From Chryseobacterium caseinilyticum (GTDB lineage Bacteria > Bacteroidota > Bacteroidia > Flavobacteriales > Weeksellaceae): a DNA stretch of 64,000 bases. The notes under the pieces were generated by a model. That model was not told the DNA's origin and ran no database searches. It worked only from the letters and a program-made list of their open reading frames with translations. This document shows, piece by piece, positions 24,744 to 32,806 of the stretch. Each line of letters starts with the position of its first letter. The first letter of the stretch is position 1. A program made the position numbers and the translations under genes. The stretch is from assembly GCF_014837145.1 (NCBI RefSeq), contig NZ_JACYFS010000001.1:186001-250000 (forward strand). The letters are read 5' to 3'.

Positions 24744-25418
24744 ATGAAACTGAAACACCTTTTATTAGTCGGAATTTTTGCAGCAGGAAGTTTGGTGAAT
24801 GCGCAGGAAATTAAAAAAAATGCAATCGAGGTAACAGGAGTTGCCGAAATGGAAGTGGAACCGGATGAAATCATCTTCAACATCGGAATCAAAGCTGATA
24901 ACAAGAATCAACTGGCTGATAACGAAAAACTTTTGTTTGAAATCCTGAAGAACGATGGAGTAAAAAATGAAGACATCAAATTCAAATCGATGTATCAGAA
25001 TTTATACTCAAAAACCACAAAGTTTACGAAGAGTTTTCAGTTTAAAGTCAATGCGAAAACCAATGTGAGTAAGCTTTTTGAAGATTTGAACCAGAAATGG
25101 GTCAGCAATCTGAATATTGCGGAAATTAAAAACACAAAAATTGCCGATTTCAGAAAAACCGTAAAGATCAATGCATTGAAAGCAGCAAAAGAAAAAGCAG
25201 ACTATCTTTTGGAAAGCATCGGTAAAAAGACCGGAACGCCTTTGGAAATCACTGAAATTGAAGATTACATGAGCGATTCTGTAATGCCCGTTGCTTACCG
25301 AAGCAAAATGGCAAACGTACAGCTGGAAGCAGCCGACCAAAGTCTGGATTATTCTTTTGATAACATCGAAAATATCAAACTCAAATTCAGCATCAAAACA
25401 AGATACGAAATTCTTTAG
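24744..25418 (+). CDS. Secreted SIMPL-domain (DUF541) protein 2, YggE-like
   Basis: The 224-residue precursor has a signal peptide (MKLKHLLLVGIFAAGSLVNAQ) and a full SIMPL domain that starts IEVTGVAEMEVEPDEIIFNI, close to the YggE consensus, with the typical late KTVKINALKAAKEKADYLLE helix. It is probably periplasmic. Site C precedes it and its own terminator follows, so it is an independent unit of the predicted LytTR regulon. The two SIMPL proteins differ strongly in sequence and may form mixed rings. Confidence 0.92.
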   Translation: MKLKHLLLVGIFAAGSLVNAQEIKKNAIEVTGVAEMEVEPDEIIFNIGIKADNKNQLADNEKLLFEILKNDGVKNEDIKFKSMYQNLYSKTTKFTKSFQFKVNAKTNVSKLFEDLNQKWVSNLNIAEIKNTKIADFRKTVKINALKAAKEKADYLLESIGKKTGTPLEITEIEDYMSDSVMPVAYRSKMANVQLEAADQSLDYSFDNIENIKLKFSIKTRYEIL

Positions 25419-25429
25419 TGTGTGAAAAG

Positions 25430-25457
25430 GACGGTCAGAAATGGCTGTCTTTTTTTT
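25430..25457 (+). terminator. Terminator after SIMPL gene 2
   Basis: GACGGTC (25430-25436) pairs with GGCTGTC (25443-25449) using G-U pairs, followed by eight Ts. The next LytTR site begins 15 bases later. Confidence 0.8.
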
Positions 25458-25472
25458 GACGTCAAAACTTTC

Positions 25473-25499
25473 ACCAAGTGAGAATATGGTTTCACCAAG
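25473..25499 (+). promoter_or_regulatory. Predicted LytTR site D (ACCAAG pair, 21-bp period)
   Basis: ACCAAG occurs at 25473-25478 and 25494-25499. The second copy ends 28 bases before TAATTTTA (25528-25535). The sequence from the second repeat to the -7 region is nearly the same as at site C. Confidence 0.78.
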
Positions 25500-25560
25500 T
25501 CTGCTGAAAGTCAGTTTAAATTCAGGGTAATTTTACTGTAGAACTTTAAAATAATAAACA

Positions 25561-27156
25561 ATGCGACACTCCATCTTCTTAGTAATGCTCACGTTTTCTT
25601 TATTTAAATCTCAGGAAATTAAAAAAGAAATTGAAGTGAAACAGGCAACGGTATTTCTGCAGGGTGCCAAAGTTTTTGGAAGCACTAATGTCAGTCTTCA
25701 AAAAGGAAGAAACGTAGTAAAGATCATCAATCTTCCAAACGATCTGGATGAAAATACCTACAAAATCAATCTTGAAAAAAACACAACACTTTTATCCATC
25801 ACTCCACAAAGTAATTATCTGAAAAATGATGAGATGTCTGAAGGCGAAAAAAAACTGGATGATGAAAAGAAAAAATTTCAGAGAGAGGTTAACTTACTGA
25901 ATATTAAAATTAAAAATCTGACGGGCGAACAGAATATCATCAATGACAATCTTAAAGTATCTACCAACGATAAATCGACTCCGCAGGAACAGCTGATCAA
26001 ACTGACGGAATTTTACAGAAAAAGAATGCTGGAAATCGACAATCAGGTTTTTCTTTTGAATGAACAGAAATCTGTTTTGGATGAAAGTATTGCCAAAATC
26101 AATAAGCAGTTTTCTGAGGAGCAGACACACAAAAATCAGAATAAAAAAGAACTGTTGCTTGAAATTCTCGCTGAAAATGAGATGAATCTGAATTTAGGCG
26201 TGAGCTACATTGTTTCCAATGCTGGATGGGTTCCTTCTTATGATTTGCGGGCATTGTCAACCAAGAAACCGCTGGAAATTGTTTACAAAGGAAAAATTTA
26301 TCAGAAAACCGGACAGGACTGGAATAATGTGAAACTTTTTGTTTCGACTTACAGGCCTTCTTACAATCAGAACCGACCGATTTTATCGCCACTTTATGTT
26401 GCAGAATATACTGCTCACAATTATGATGATGCTAAAATGGGGTACATGAAAAAAGCTGAAATGTCAGCTGTTAATTCTTACCAGATGCGTGAGGAAGTTG
26501 CGGCTCCAAGCCAGATTCCTGTGGCAACGGTTTCAGACAGCCAGATGAATGTTTTGTATGAACTGAAATTTAACCAAACCATTGTCAGTCAGGAGAAAGA
26601 GCAGTATGTGATTCTGGATAAAAAAGATGTGGATGCAACCTATAAATATCACACGGTTCCGAAGCTGAACAATCAGGTTTTCCTGATGGCTTTCGTGAAA
26701 GACTGGCAGAATTTAAATCTGATTTCAGGCGAAGGAAACATTTATTTTGAAGATAATTATATCGGAAAAACCAATATCACAAGCAATTATGTGAAAGAAG
26801 AATTCCCAATTTCTTTAGGTGTTGATGAAAGAATTGTAGTAAAACGCATCAAACTTGAAGATAAGACATCACAGAAAACGCTTAACTCAAATAAATGGGA
26901 AACTGAATCTTATCAAATAACGGTGAGAAACAACACCAAAGAAAATATCGAGCTGGAAATTCTGGACCAGCTTCCTTTAAGTGAGAATTCAAAAATTACG
27001 GTCAAATCTTTAGAAATAGGAAACGGAATTCTGGATGACAAAACCGGCAGTATTCTTTGGAACAGAAACATTTCGAGCGGAGCTTCAGATAAAATCAACT
27101 TCTCTTACGAAGTAAAATATCCAAAAGAAATGCAGATTCAGTATTACAGTCGATAA
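25561..27156 (+). CDS. DUF4139/MuiA-family surface protein
   Basis: The 531-residue precursor has a short signal peptide (to about residue 17), an N-terminal DUF4140-type segment (KQATVFLQGAKVFGSTNVSL), a coiled coil (about 95-205) and a C-terminal DUF4139 domain from about 215 (LGVSYIVSNAGWVPSYDLRA) ending in SYEVKYPKEMQIQYY. The family is annotated as mucoidy inhibitor A from one early report; the biochemical role is unknown. Site D lies just upstream. The VWA gene follows in the same direction without a LytTR site, so it may be co-transcribed. Confidence 0.9.
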   Translation: MRHSIFLVMLTFSLFKSQEIKKEIEVKQATVFLQGAKVFGSTNVSLQKGRNVVKIINLPNDLDENTYKINLEKNTTLLSITPQSNYLKNDEMSEGEKKLDDEKKKFQREVNLLNIKIKNLTGEQNIINDNLKVSTNDKSTPQEQLIKLTEFYRKRMLEIDNQVFLLNEQKSVLDESIAKINKQFSEEQTHKNQNKKELLLEILAENEMNLNLGVSYIVSNAGWVPSYDLRALSTKKPLEIVYKGKIYQKTGQDWNNVKLFVSTYRPSYNQNRPILSPLYVAEYTAHNYDDAKMGYMKKAEMSAVNSYQMREEVAAPSQIPVATVSDSQMNVLYELKFNQTIVSQEKEQYVILDKKDVDATYKYHTVPKLNNQVFLMAFVKDWQNLNLISGEGNIYFEDNYIGKTNITSNYVKEEFPISLGVDERIVVKRIKLEDKTSQKTLNSNKWETESYQITVRNNTKENIELEILDQLPLSENSKITVKSLEIGNGILDDKTGSILWNRNISSGASDKINFSYEVKYPKEMQIQYYSR

Positions 27157-27323
27157 TTTAAGATTCAAAATTTAAGGTTCGAGATGCGGGATTCGGGGTG
27201 CGGGATTTGGAGATATTTTTACTAAAATCTTTTCAACAAACACCACTTTATAATTCGCATCCGGCAACGTAACCCGAATCCCGTAACCCATAATCCGTAA
27301 CAAAATCATTAAAAACATACGAT
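27157..27323. repeat. Intergenic region with GC-rich inverted repeat
   Basis: It begins with AT-rich periodic sequence and then has CGGGATTCGGG at 27187-27197 and its exact complement CCCGAATCCCG at 27273-27283, with related degenerate copies around both arms. The GC content is well above the neighbourhood. It could be a palindromic repeat element. No promoter was recognised. Confidence 0.5.
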
Positions 27324-28517
27324 ATGAACACTTTAAAATTTTTAGCATTAACAACCGGTGCAGTTGCTTTTTTAAGCGCAGGAAAATTATCAGACATCCG
27401 TTGCAGCAGCAAAGCCAACGATAGAGAAGTGGTGGAAAGTCATATTTCTCCAGAACCGCAGATTACCGTTTCAAAAGACAATAAAATTCAGGTTGCACTG
27501 CTTTTGGACACGTCAAACAGTATGGATGGACTTATTGATCAGGCAAAATCCAGACTTTGGAATATTGTGAATACGCTGACCACTTTGAAGTACAACGGAA
27601 AGGCGCCGCAAGTAGAAATTGCCCTTTATGAATACGGAAATGACGGTTTGCAGGATGAAAATTATATAAGACAGGTTACACCGCTCACTCAGGATCTGGA
27701 TTTGGTTTCAGAAAAACTGTTTGCTTTGAGAACCAACGGTGGAAATGAATATTGTGGTGCAGTCATTCGTGATGCCGCAAGCAATCTGAGTTGGGACGGA
27801 AATGAGAAAAGTATGAAGCTGATTTATATTGCCGGAAACGAACCTTTTGATCAGGGAAAAATTAATTATAAAGAAACCATTTCAGGCGCAAAGAAAAAAA
27901 ATATTTATACGAACACCATTTTCTGCGGAAGCCGTGATGAGGGAATTCAGACATTCTGGCAAAACGGAGCGAGTCTTGGCGACGGAAAGTTTTTTAACAT
28001 CGACAGCGACCAAAAAGTGATTTACATTGAAACTCCTTACGATGTGAAAATTGCTCAGTACAATTCGCAGTTAAATGACACCTACATTTCTTACGGGCGG
28101 AGAGGGAGTGAGATGAAAATGAAACAGTCCACTCAGGATTCCAACGCAGAAATGCAGTCGGCATCAAATGCTGTTGAACGGGCCGTAAGTAAGTCGAAGA
28201 AAAATGCCTACAAAAATGATCACTGGGATCTGGTGGATAAAGTTGAAAAAGACAAAAGCTACATCTCATCCATCAGAGAAGAAGAATTACCTTCTGAACT
28301 GAAAGGAAAAAGCAAAGCGGAAATCAATAAAATTGTTGCTCAGAAATCTGCAGACCGTGATAAAATTCAGAAAGAAATTGAAGTTTTAGCCAAGCAAAGA
28401 CAAAGCTTTATCGATTCTGAAATGAAAAAACGCGGAAATGCTGAAGGCGATGATTTGGGAAAGGCGATTGAAAAATCGATAGTTGAATTGGCGAAGAAAA
28501 ATGGGTATAGTTTTTAA
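27324..28517 (+). CDS. VWA-domain protein with C-terminal coiled coil
   Basis: The 397-residue product starts with a hydrophobic segment that is probably an export signal. The VWA domain spans about 55-245 and has an intact MIDAS (Asp62, Ser64, Ser66 in DTSNSMDG) and a LRTNGGNEYCGAVI stretch typical of a periplasmic VWA subfamily. The C-terminal third is Lys/Glu-rich coiled coil (about 260-397). VWA domains bind proteins through a divalent metal. It probably acts with the DUF4139 protein encoded 167 bases upstream. Confidence 0.9.
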   Translation: MNTLKFLALTTGAVAFLSAGKLSDIRCSSKANDREVVESHISPEPQITVSKDNKIQVALLLDTSNSMDGLIDQAKSRLWNIVNTLTTLKYNGKAPQVEIALYEYGNDGLQDENYIRQVTPLTQDLDLVSEKLFALRTNGGNEYCGAVIRDAASNLSWDGNEKSMKLIYIAGNEPFDQGKINYKETISGAKKKNIYTNTIFCGSRDEGIQTFWQNGASLGDGKFFNIDSDQKVIYIETPYDVKIAQYNSQLNDTYISYGRRGSEMKMKQSTQDSNAEMQSASNAVERAVSKSKKNAYKNDHWDLVDKVEKDKSYISSIREEELPSELKGKSKAEINKIVAQKSADRDKIQKEIEVLAKQRQSFIDSEMKKRGNAEGDDLGKAIEKSIVELAKKNGYSF

Positions 28518-28657
28518 TTTGAAATTTGAAGTTTGAGTTTTGAAAATAAGAACTTCATAAATTGAATTGTAATTGTTGCAGAGCTAGTCTCAAAACAGGT
28601 TCGCAAATGATTGGAAGATATTAAAATAGACAGGTGAGTGTTAGTATTGTTTATTGA

Positions 28658-28694
28658 GTTTGGGGCTGCAAATCGATGCCGCCCCAAACGTTTT
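28658..28694 (+). terminator. Terminator-like hairpin after the VWA gene
   Basis: GTTTGGGGC (28658-28666) and GCCCCAAAC (28681-28689) form a perfect 9-bp stem with a 14-base loop and a four-T tract. It lies 140 bases after the stop. Confidence 0.6.
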
Positions 28695-28770
28695 GTATAC
28701 CAATGAATTTTTAATAGATTTTCAAGTAAAAATTATAAAATCTTCCCAATCAGCAAAATCTGCATGAGAT

Positions 28771-29313
28771 TTACTGATTATGCTTTACCCAAATCAGATC
28801 ATCCGTATTATATCCCAGTTTCTGAGCTTTTTCGAGGAAACGGAGTTTTATGCTTTCAGGAATTTCGGTTGTTCTGGAAAGAATCCAGATGTATTTTAAA
28901 TTGTGACCGACAACCAAGGCATATTGGTAATTTTCATCAATATCAATAACATTATAACCTGCCCAGATCGGCTTGAAAAAAGAAACTTTCAGTCGGGCTT
29001 CGTTCGGTGAGTTGACAAATCTTGCTTCACCTACAGACTCTTTCCATTCTTTTTTCACGTAATTGTAACCACGGTTCTGAACTTTGATATTTCCATTTTC
29101 ATTTAAAGAATAAGTCGCTGTTACATTGTCCATATCCTTCTCAAATTTGTAATCGAATCTTGCAATTTCATACCATTTTCCGAGATATTTGTCGGCATTA
29201 AAATTCTGCACGGCTACTGCATTTTCAGGAATTCCCACAGAGCATGAGTTTAAAATTAAAAGTCCCAAAACTCCGGCTGCCACGGGCAATAATATTTTTT
29301 GATAGGTTTTCAT
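28771..29313 (-). CDS. Outer-membrane lipocalin (Blc-like lipoprotein)
   Basis: The 180-residue precursor has a lipoprotein signal with lipobox LNSC (Cys24) and a lipocalin domain with the GxW motif GKWYEIARFDYKFEKDM, then NGNIKVQNRGY and a C-terminal WILSRTTEIPESI strand/helix. Blc-type lipocalins bind lysophospholipids or fatty acids at the outer membrane and are often stress induced. A TATTTTTG -7 element (29348-29355, minus) lies 34 bases before the ATG. Confidence 0.93.
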   Translation of the reverse strand: MKTYQKILLPVAAGVLGLLILNSCSVGIPENAVAVQNFNADKYLGKWYEIARFDYKFEKDMDNVTATYSLNENGNIKVQNRGYNYVKKEWKESVGEARFVNSPNEARLKVSFFKPIWAGYNVIDIDENYQYALVVGHNLKYIWILSRTTEIPESIKLRFLEKAQKLGYNTDDLIWVKHNQ

Positions 29314-29435
29314 AAAGAATATTTTGTGAGTTGATTTTATTTAAATTCAAAAATAATGCCTTGGAAATTTTAAAAGACTTTCCCCGTGTTCTCAAATAAT
29401 TTTTATATTTTTAAAATCATCAAACATTAAAAACC

Positions 29436-29612
29436 ATGAAACGGATTGTTGCGTTGACGTTCATTCTGATGTCATCATTCTTCACAGCTCAGGAAGTTAC
29501 GTTTACAGAATCTCAAATAAGTCAGAAACTTGATTCAATCACGGCAGAAGGTAATTTGCTGTTTTCACTCGAGAAAAAATGGACGATTGATTTTCCTCAA
29601 ATTAATGATTAA
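29436..29612 (+). CDS. 58-residue exported peptide, possibly a truncated gene
   Basis: An ATG at 29436 opens 58 codons ending TAA at 29612. The product starts with a good signal peptide (MKRIVALTFILMSSFFTAQ), leaving about 39 mature residues rich in Glu, Ser and Lys. It could be a small secreted protein or the start of a larger gene cut short. The stop lies five bases before the next small gene, so the two probably share a transcript. No homologue is recognised. Confidence 0.6.
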   Translation: MKRIVALTFILMSSFFTAQEVTFTESQISQKLDSITAEGNLLFSLEKKWTIDFPQIND

Positions 29613-29617
29613 GAGAA

Positions 29618-29800
29618 ATGAGTAAAGTAAAAGGATTTAGTATATCAATTGTTAGTTTTATCTTAGGATTTATTTTAAATGGTCTGGCCTGGACAATTTT
29701 ACCAGGGCCAAATTTGAATACATTAGCATTAATAGTTGGCTTACTTCTTGTGCTGATTGGTGGATGTTTTTTTGTAGCAAGTTTTTTCTTTGAAAACTAA
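29618..29800 (+). CDS. Small two-helix membrane protein
   Basis: The 60-residue product is almost entirely two hydrophobic helices (about 7-30 and 35-57) separated by a PGPN turn. It begins five bases after the exported peptide gene and ends just before a strong terminator, which supports it being real. Function is unknown. Confidence 0.65.
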   Translation: MSKVKGFSISIVSFILGFILNGLAWTILPGPNLNTLALIVGLLLVLIGGCFFVASFFFEN

Positions 29801-29801
29801 A

Positions 29802-29828
29802 AAAGACTGCTTTCCGGCAGTCTTTCTT
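29802..29828. terminator. Bidirectional terminator between the small membrane gene and purK
   Basis: AAAGACTGC (29802-29810) and GCAGTCTTT (29817-29825) form a perfect 9-bp stem with a six-base loop between convergent genes. Confidence 0.85.
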
Positions 29829-29845
29829 AATATATTTTAAAGATC

Positions 29846-30955
29846 TTAAGCGATCACTCTCACCATGGCTTTTACTTCCACCAACTTCTCCATCAGTTCC
29901 TCGCGTGAATCTGCCAAAACATTGATGTGTCCCATCTTTCTGCCGGGTTTGGTTTCTGTTTTTCCGTAAAGATGAACGTAGGTTTCAGGAAGTTTTAAAA
30001 CTTCTTCCATCCCTTCATAAATTACTTTTCCCGAAAATCCTTCAGCACCGACCAAATTCAGCATGCCGCTGTAAATAATGGCGTCGGTGTCGGCTAACGG
30101 TAAATTTTTCACCACACGGTACATCTGCTCAAACTGCGAATTGGCATTTCCCTCCTGACTTTGATGTCCGGAATTGTGCAGTCTCGGAGCAGTTTCGTTC
30201 ACCCAAACTTTTCCCTCTTTGTCTAAAAACAATTCGATTGCAAACAATCCCGGTGAATTTACAGCATTCAAAAATTTCTCTGTAATAGAATCTATTTGAC
30301 TTTCAATTTCTTCACTTAAGAAAACCGGACAGATATTAAAATCAAGCAAATTTAATTTCGGGTCGGCAACCATTTCTGTTACTGGGAAAGTCTGTGTTTC
30401 TCCGTTTTCGTTTCTGGCTACAATGACAGAAAGTTCCTTATCAATATCAACCAGTTTTTCCAATACAGAATCCTGAGTCCAGAGATTTTTCATGTCTTCT
30501 TTGGTGCGGATGACCTGTACACCTTTTCCGTCGTAACCGCCTGTATTCAGTTTTTGTACGAAAGGCAGTGCGATTTTAATTTCATCTTCCGTTCCATCCA
30601 TAATTTCAAATTCAGGACTTGGAATATTGTGTTCTTCATAGAATTTCTTCTGAAGAATTTTCTGTTGAATTGTTTTAATAATAGCAGAATTCGGAACTAC
30701 CTTCACCCCTTGATTTTCAAGTTCAGCCAAAGCGTCTGCGTTCACATGTTCGATTTCAATCGTCACCACATCTTTATCTCGTCCAAAATCCAGAACGGTT
30801 TCGTAATCATTGAAACTTCCCTGAGTAAAATATGAAATATTGTGACAAGGCGCATCAGCAGCCGGATCTAAAGTGTAAAACTCATCATCATATTTCAACG
30901 CTTCCTGAATGAGCATTCTTCCGAGCTGTCCGCCACCTAAAATTCCTATTTTCAT
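29846..30955 (-). CDS. purK: 5-(carboxyamino)imidazole ribonucleotide synthase
   Basis: The start is the ATG at 30955, giving 369 residues from MKIGILGGGQLGRML, the standard PurK N-terminus. The open frame upstream to 31033 covers low-complexity repeat sequence and is rejected. The ATP-grasp fold is clear: QKILQKKFYEEHNIPSPEFE, KLNTGGYDGKGVQVI, FAIELFLDKEGKVWVNETAPRLHNSGH. PurK uses ATP and bicarbonate to convert AIR to N5-CAIR in purine synthesis. PurE is not in the window. The gene is cytoplasmic and transcribed after the DUF1543 gene. Confidence 0.97.
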   Translation of the reverse strand: MKIGILGGGQLGRMLIQEALKYDDEFYTLDPAADAPCHNISYFTQGSFNDYETVLDFGRDKDVVTIEIEHVNADALAELENQGVKVVPNSAIIKTIQQKILQKKFYEEHNIPSPEFEIMDGTEDEIKIALPFVQKLNTGGYDGKGVQVIRTKEDMKNLWTQDSVLEKLVDIDKELSVIVARNENGETQTFPVTEMVADPKLNLLDFNICPVFLSEEIESQIDSITEKFLNAVNSPGLFAIELFLDKEGKVWVNETAPRLHNSGHQSQEGNANSQFEQMYRVVKNLPLADTDAIIYSGMLNLVGAEGFSGKVIYEGMEEVLKLPETYVHLYGKTETKPGRKMGHINVLADSREELMEKLVEVKAMVRVIA

Positions 30956-30980
30956 TAGTTTACTTTTTTTATTTTTATTT

Positions 30981-31020
30981 AAATTTAATTTGAGATTTGA
31001 TGTTTGAAATTTGAGATTCG
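30981..31020. repeat. Periodic TTTGAGATTTGA-type intergenic repeat
   Basis: Tandem degenerate units (TTTGAGATTTGA, TTTGAAATTTGA) lie just upstream of the purK ATG. They belong to the same family as the repeats at 7698, 28518 and 34018. Confidence 0.5.
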
Positions 31021-31058
31021 TTGGAGGAGGCATTTAGCAACATCCCGCATCATCATCC

Positions 31059-31607
31059 CTACAGCTTATCAATCTTGAAATATCCCAATCCCATTACATT
31101 TTCCTGATTTTCCTCCTCAGATTTAACCAAAACAATCGAATATTTTTCTTTCATTTTGTCCGGAAGAATATCATTAACATTAAAAATATCATCGATATCA
31201 ACCCCGTGTTTATCATCGATATGACTCACTGCACCTTCAAAACCCATTGTTTTATAAAACTTCGTTTGCCTGGCTTTTTTCACAATCTCAGCCATTGAAA
31301 TTCCCACCATTAGATGTTGCTCGTGAAATTCTTCAAAATATCCTTTTTTGTATCCACCTAAATTAATAAAATACAGCTGGTTTTCTGAAATTTCGGATCC
31401 TTTTTCAACGATTTTCACTTCAAAACCATCAGCAAATTTCACTTCCTGATAGGCATCAATGTGAATTTTTCCTTTTGCTTCGGGCCAGAAATCTTTCATA
31501 GCAGGAACCAGATCTTTCAGAGTTTCCGCAATTCCGAAAAACACATCATGCTGTTCGATATTCCGGCCTTTAGGTGTGGCGCCTAAAATGATATAGAATA
31601 ATTTCAT
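31059..31607 (-). CDS. DUF1543-family protein
   Basis: The 182-residue soluble protein begins MKLFYIILGATPKGRNIEQHDVFFGI, the DUF1543 signature, and has the duplicated layout of this family (IDAYQEVKFADGFEV in the first half, GVDIDDIFNVNDILP in the second). The function is unknown. It lies 103 bases upstream of purK on the same strand, separated by a periodic repeat. Confidence 0.85.
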   Translation of the reverse strand: MKLFYIILGATPKGRNIEQHDVFFGIAETLKDLVPAMKDFWPEAKGKIHIDAYQEVKFADGFEVKIVEKGSEISENQLYFINLGGYKKGYFEEFHEQHLMVGISMAEIVKKARQTKFYKTMGFEGAVSHIDDKHGVDIDDIFNVNDILPDKMKEKYSIVLVKSEEENQENVMGLGYFKIDKL

Positions 31608-31907
31608 TTGTAGATATTTTATTTTTCAAAGTTCTCCCGAATGATTTGGGCAGGTTACGCAAACGCCTGACTTGACAGGTTTCTATCTGAAAAATCCTTT
31701 AAAATATTTTCGGATTGTTTTGCATGAGTACAAAAATACGTCAAATTTATCTTTTATTAAATGTTTGAAAAGTGACACCCGAATTGTTTTGGGAATTTTA
31801 AGTTTTAAAACTAAATAAAGCTATTACAGAAAGACTAGGATTTAAATAAAATAATTTTCAAATTTAAACAGAACTTTTACGTTAGATGAAAAACTTTTAT
31901 CAAAACC
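31608..31907. other. Divergent intergenic region
   Basis: This 300-base region separates the DUF1543 gene from the outer-membrane protein gene. Around 31650-31680 there is a GC-richer stretch with CCTGACTTGACAGG-like partial symmetry. I see no ORF, terminator or exact TAnnTTTG box. Confidence 0.35.
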
Positions 31908-32645
31908 ATGAGATTATCTTTTAAAATTGCTGCTGCAGCGCTGTTTTTCTTTTCCATTAAATGTTTTTCTCAGTCTGACTATTCTTTGGGAATTACTGCA
32001 GGAACAGGGATGAATTTTTACAGAAATAATTTATCCGCAGACAAAAATCACTTCAGTGCAAATAAGCCAATATCATTTTATTTTGGAGGCAAACTGCTGA
32101 AAAATCTGGATGAAGAAAACAAACTTTTTGCTGATTTTATTATCTCCAGAAAAAAGATAGAGTACGAATACAATCTTAATGAAACCGAAATTCCATTTAC
32201 GAATAAAGAGATTTTCGGACAGAAATATGACTGTATTTCAATTTTTGTGGGATACAGAAGATTATTTCCGGTGAAAGAAAAGTATATCTACATCGAGGGA
32301 AGTGTGGGTGCTGATTACAACAATAATGTGATGATTTACAACGAGGGAAATGGTCAGTCGAACGAAAACCTGTTTGAAACCGTTTATTATGAAAGTTTTT
32401 ACAACACACATATAGGCGAAAAAAGCTATACTATCAGTTCAAATATCGGTTTTGGGTTAAATTTTGGGTTCAGAAATCAATATGATTTGGGAATATCGCT
32501 GAATATACCAATACAGAAAATTCAGACAAAAGAATCCGAATATCAGTCTTCATGGAATTATAAAAATAAAACCTACATACATCAGTTAAAATACATCGGA
32601 AATATATATTATCCAGCCTTAAGGTTCACTTATTATTTTTTTTAG
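31908..32645 (+). CDS. Outer-membrane beta-barrel protein, function unknown
   Basis: The 245-residue precursor has a signal peptide ending CFSQ (residue 22) and alternating beta strands through to a terminal aromatic LRFTYYFF, the usual end of an outer-membrane barrel. The size suggests an 8-10 stranded barrel. I recognise no specific family. It is alone between two intergenic regions. Confidence 0.8.
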   Translation: MRLSFKIAAAALFFFSIKCFSQSDYSLGITAGTGMNFYRNNLSADKNHFSANKPISFYFGGKLLKNLDEENKLFADFIISRKKIEYEYNLNETEIPFTNKEIFGQKYDCISIFVGYRRLFPVKEKYIYIEGSVGADYNNNVMIYNEGNGQSNENLFETVYYESFYNTHIGEKSYTISSNIGFGLNFGFRNQYDLGISLNIPIQKIQTKESEYQSSWNYKNKTYIHQLKYIGNIYYPALRFTYYFF

Positions 32646-32770
32646 GAACTTTTCTGAATTTGATTATTGCCTTAAATCAATTAAATTAATCAACAAAATT
32701 TAAATTTTTAAGTGAACAAAAAATCTTTCTAACCTTATGAAATACGGCAAAAAATAATCTCGTACTAATG

Positions 32771-32802
32771 TTTGCCTGAAAACCCCAAAGGTTTTATATT
32801 TG
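32771..32802 (+). promoter_or_regulatory. Strong Bacteroidota promoter of the TauE operon, probable leaderless start
   Basis: TTTG (32771-32774), 20-base spacer and TATATTTG (32795-32802) match the consensus fully. The box ends four bases before the ATG at 32807, so transcription should start at or next to the start codon. Confidence 0.7.
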
Positions 32803-32806
32803 TAGC

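Noticed and set aside
30956-31033. N-terminal extension of purK
   Set aside because: It translates a periodic intergenic repeat, and the standard PurK start is at 30955.
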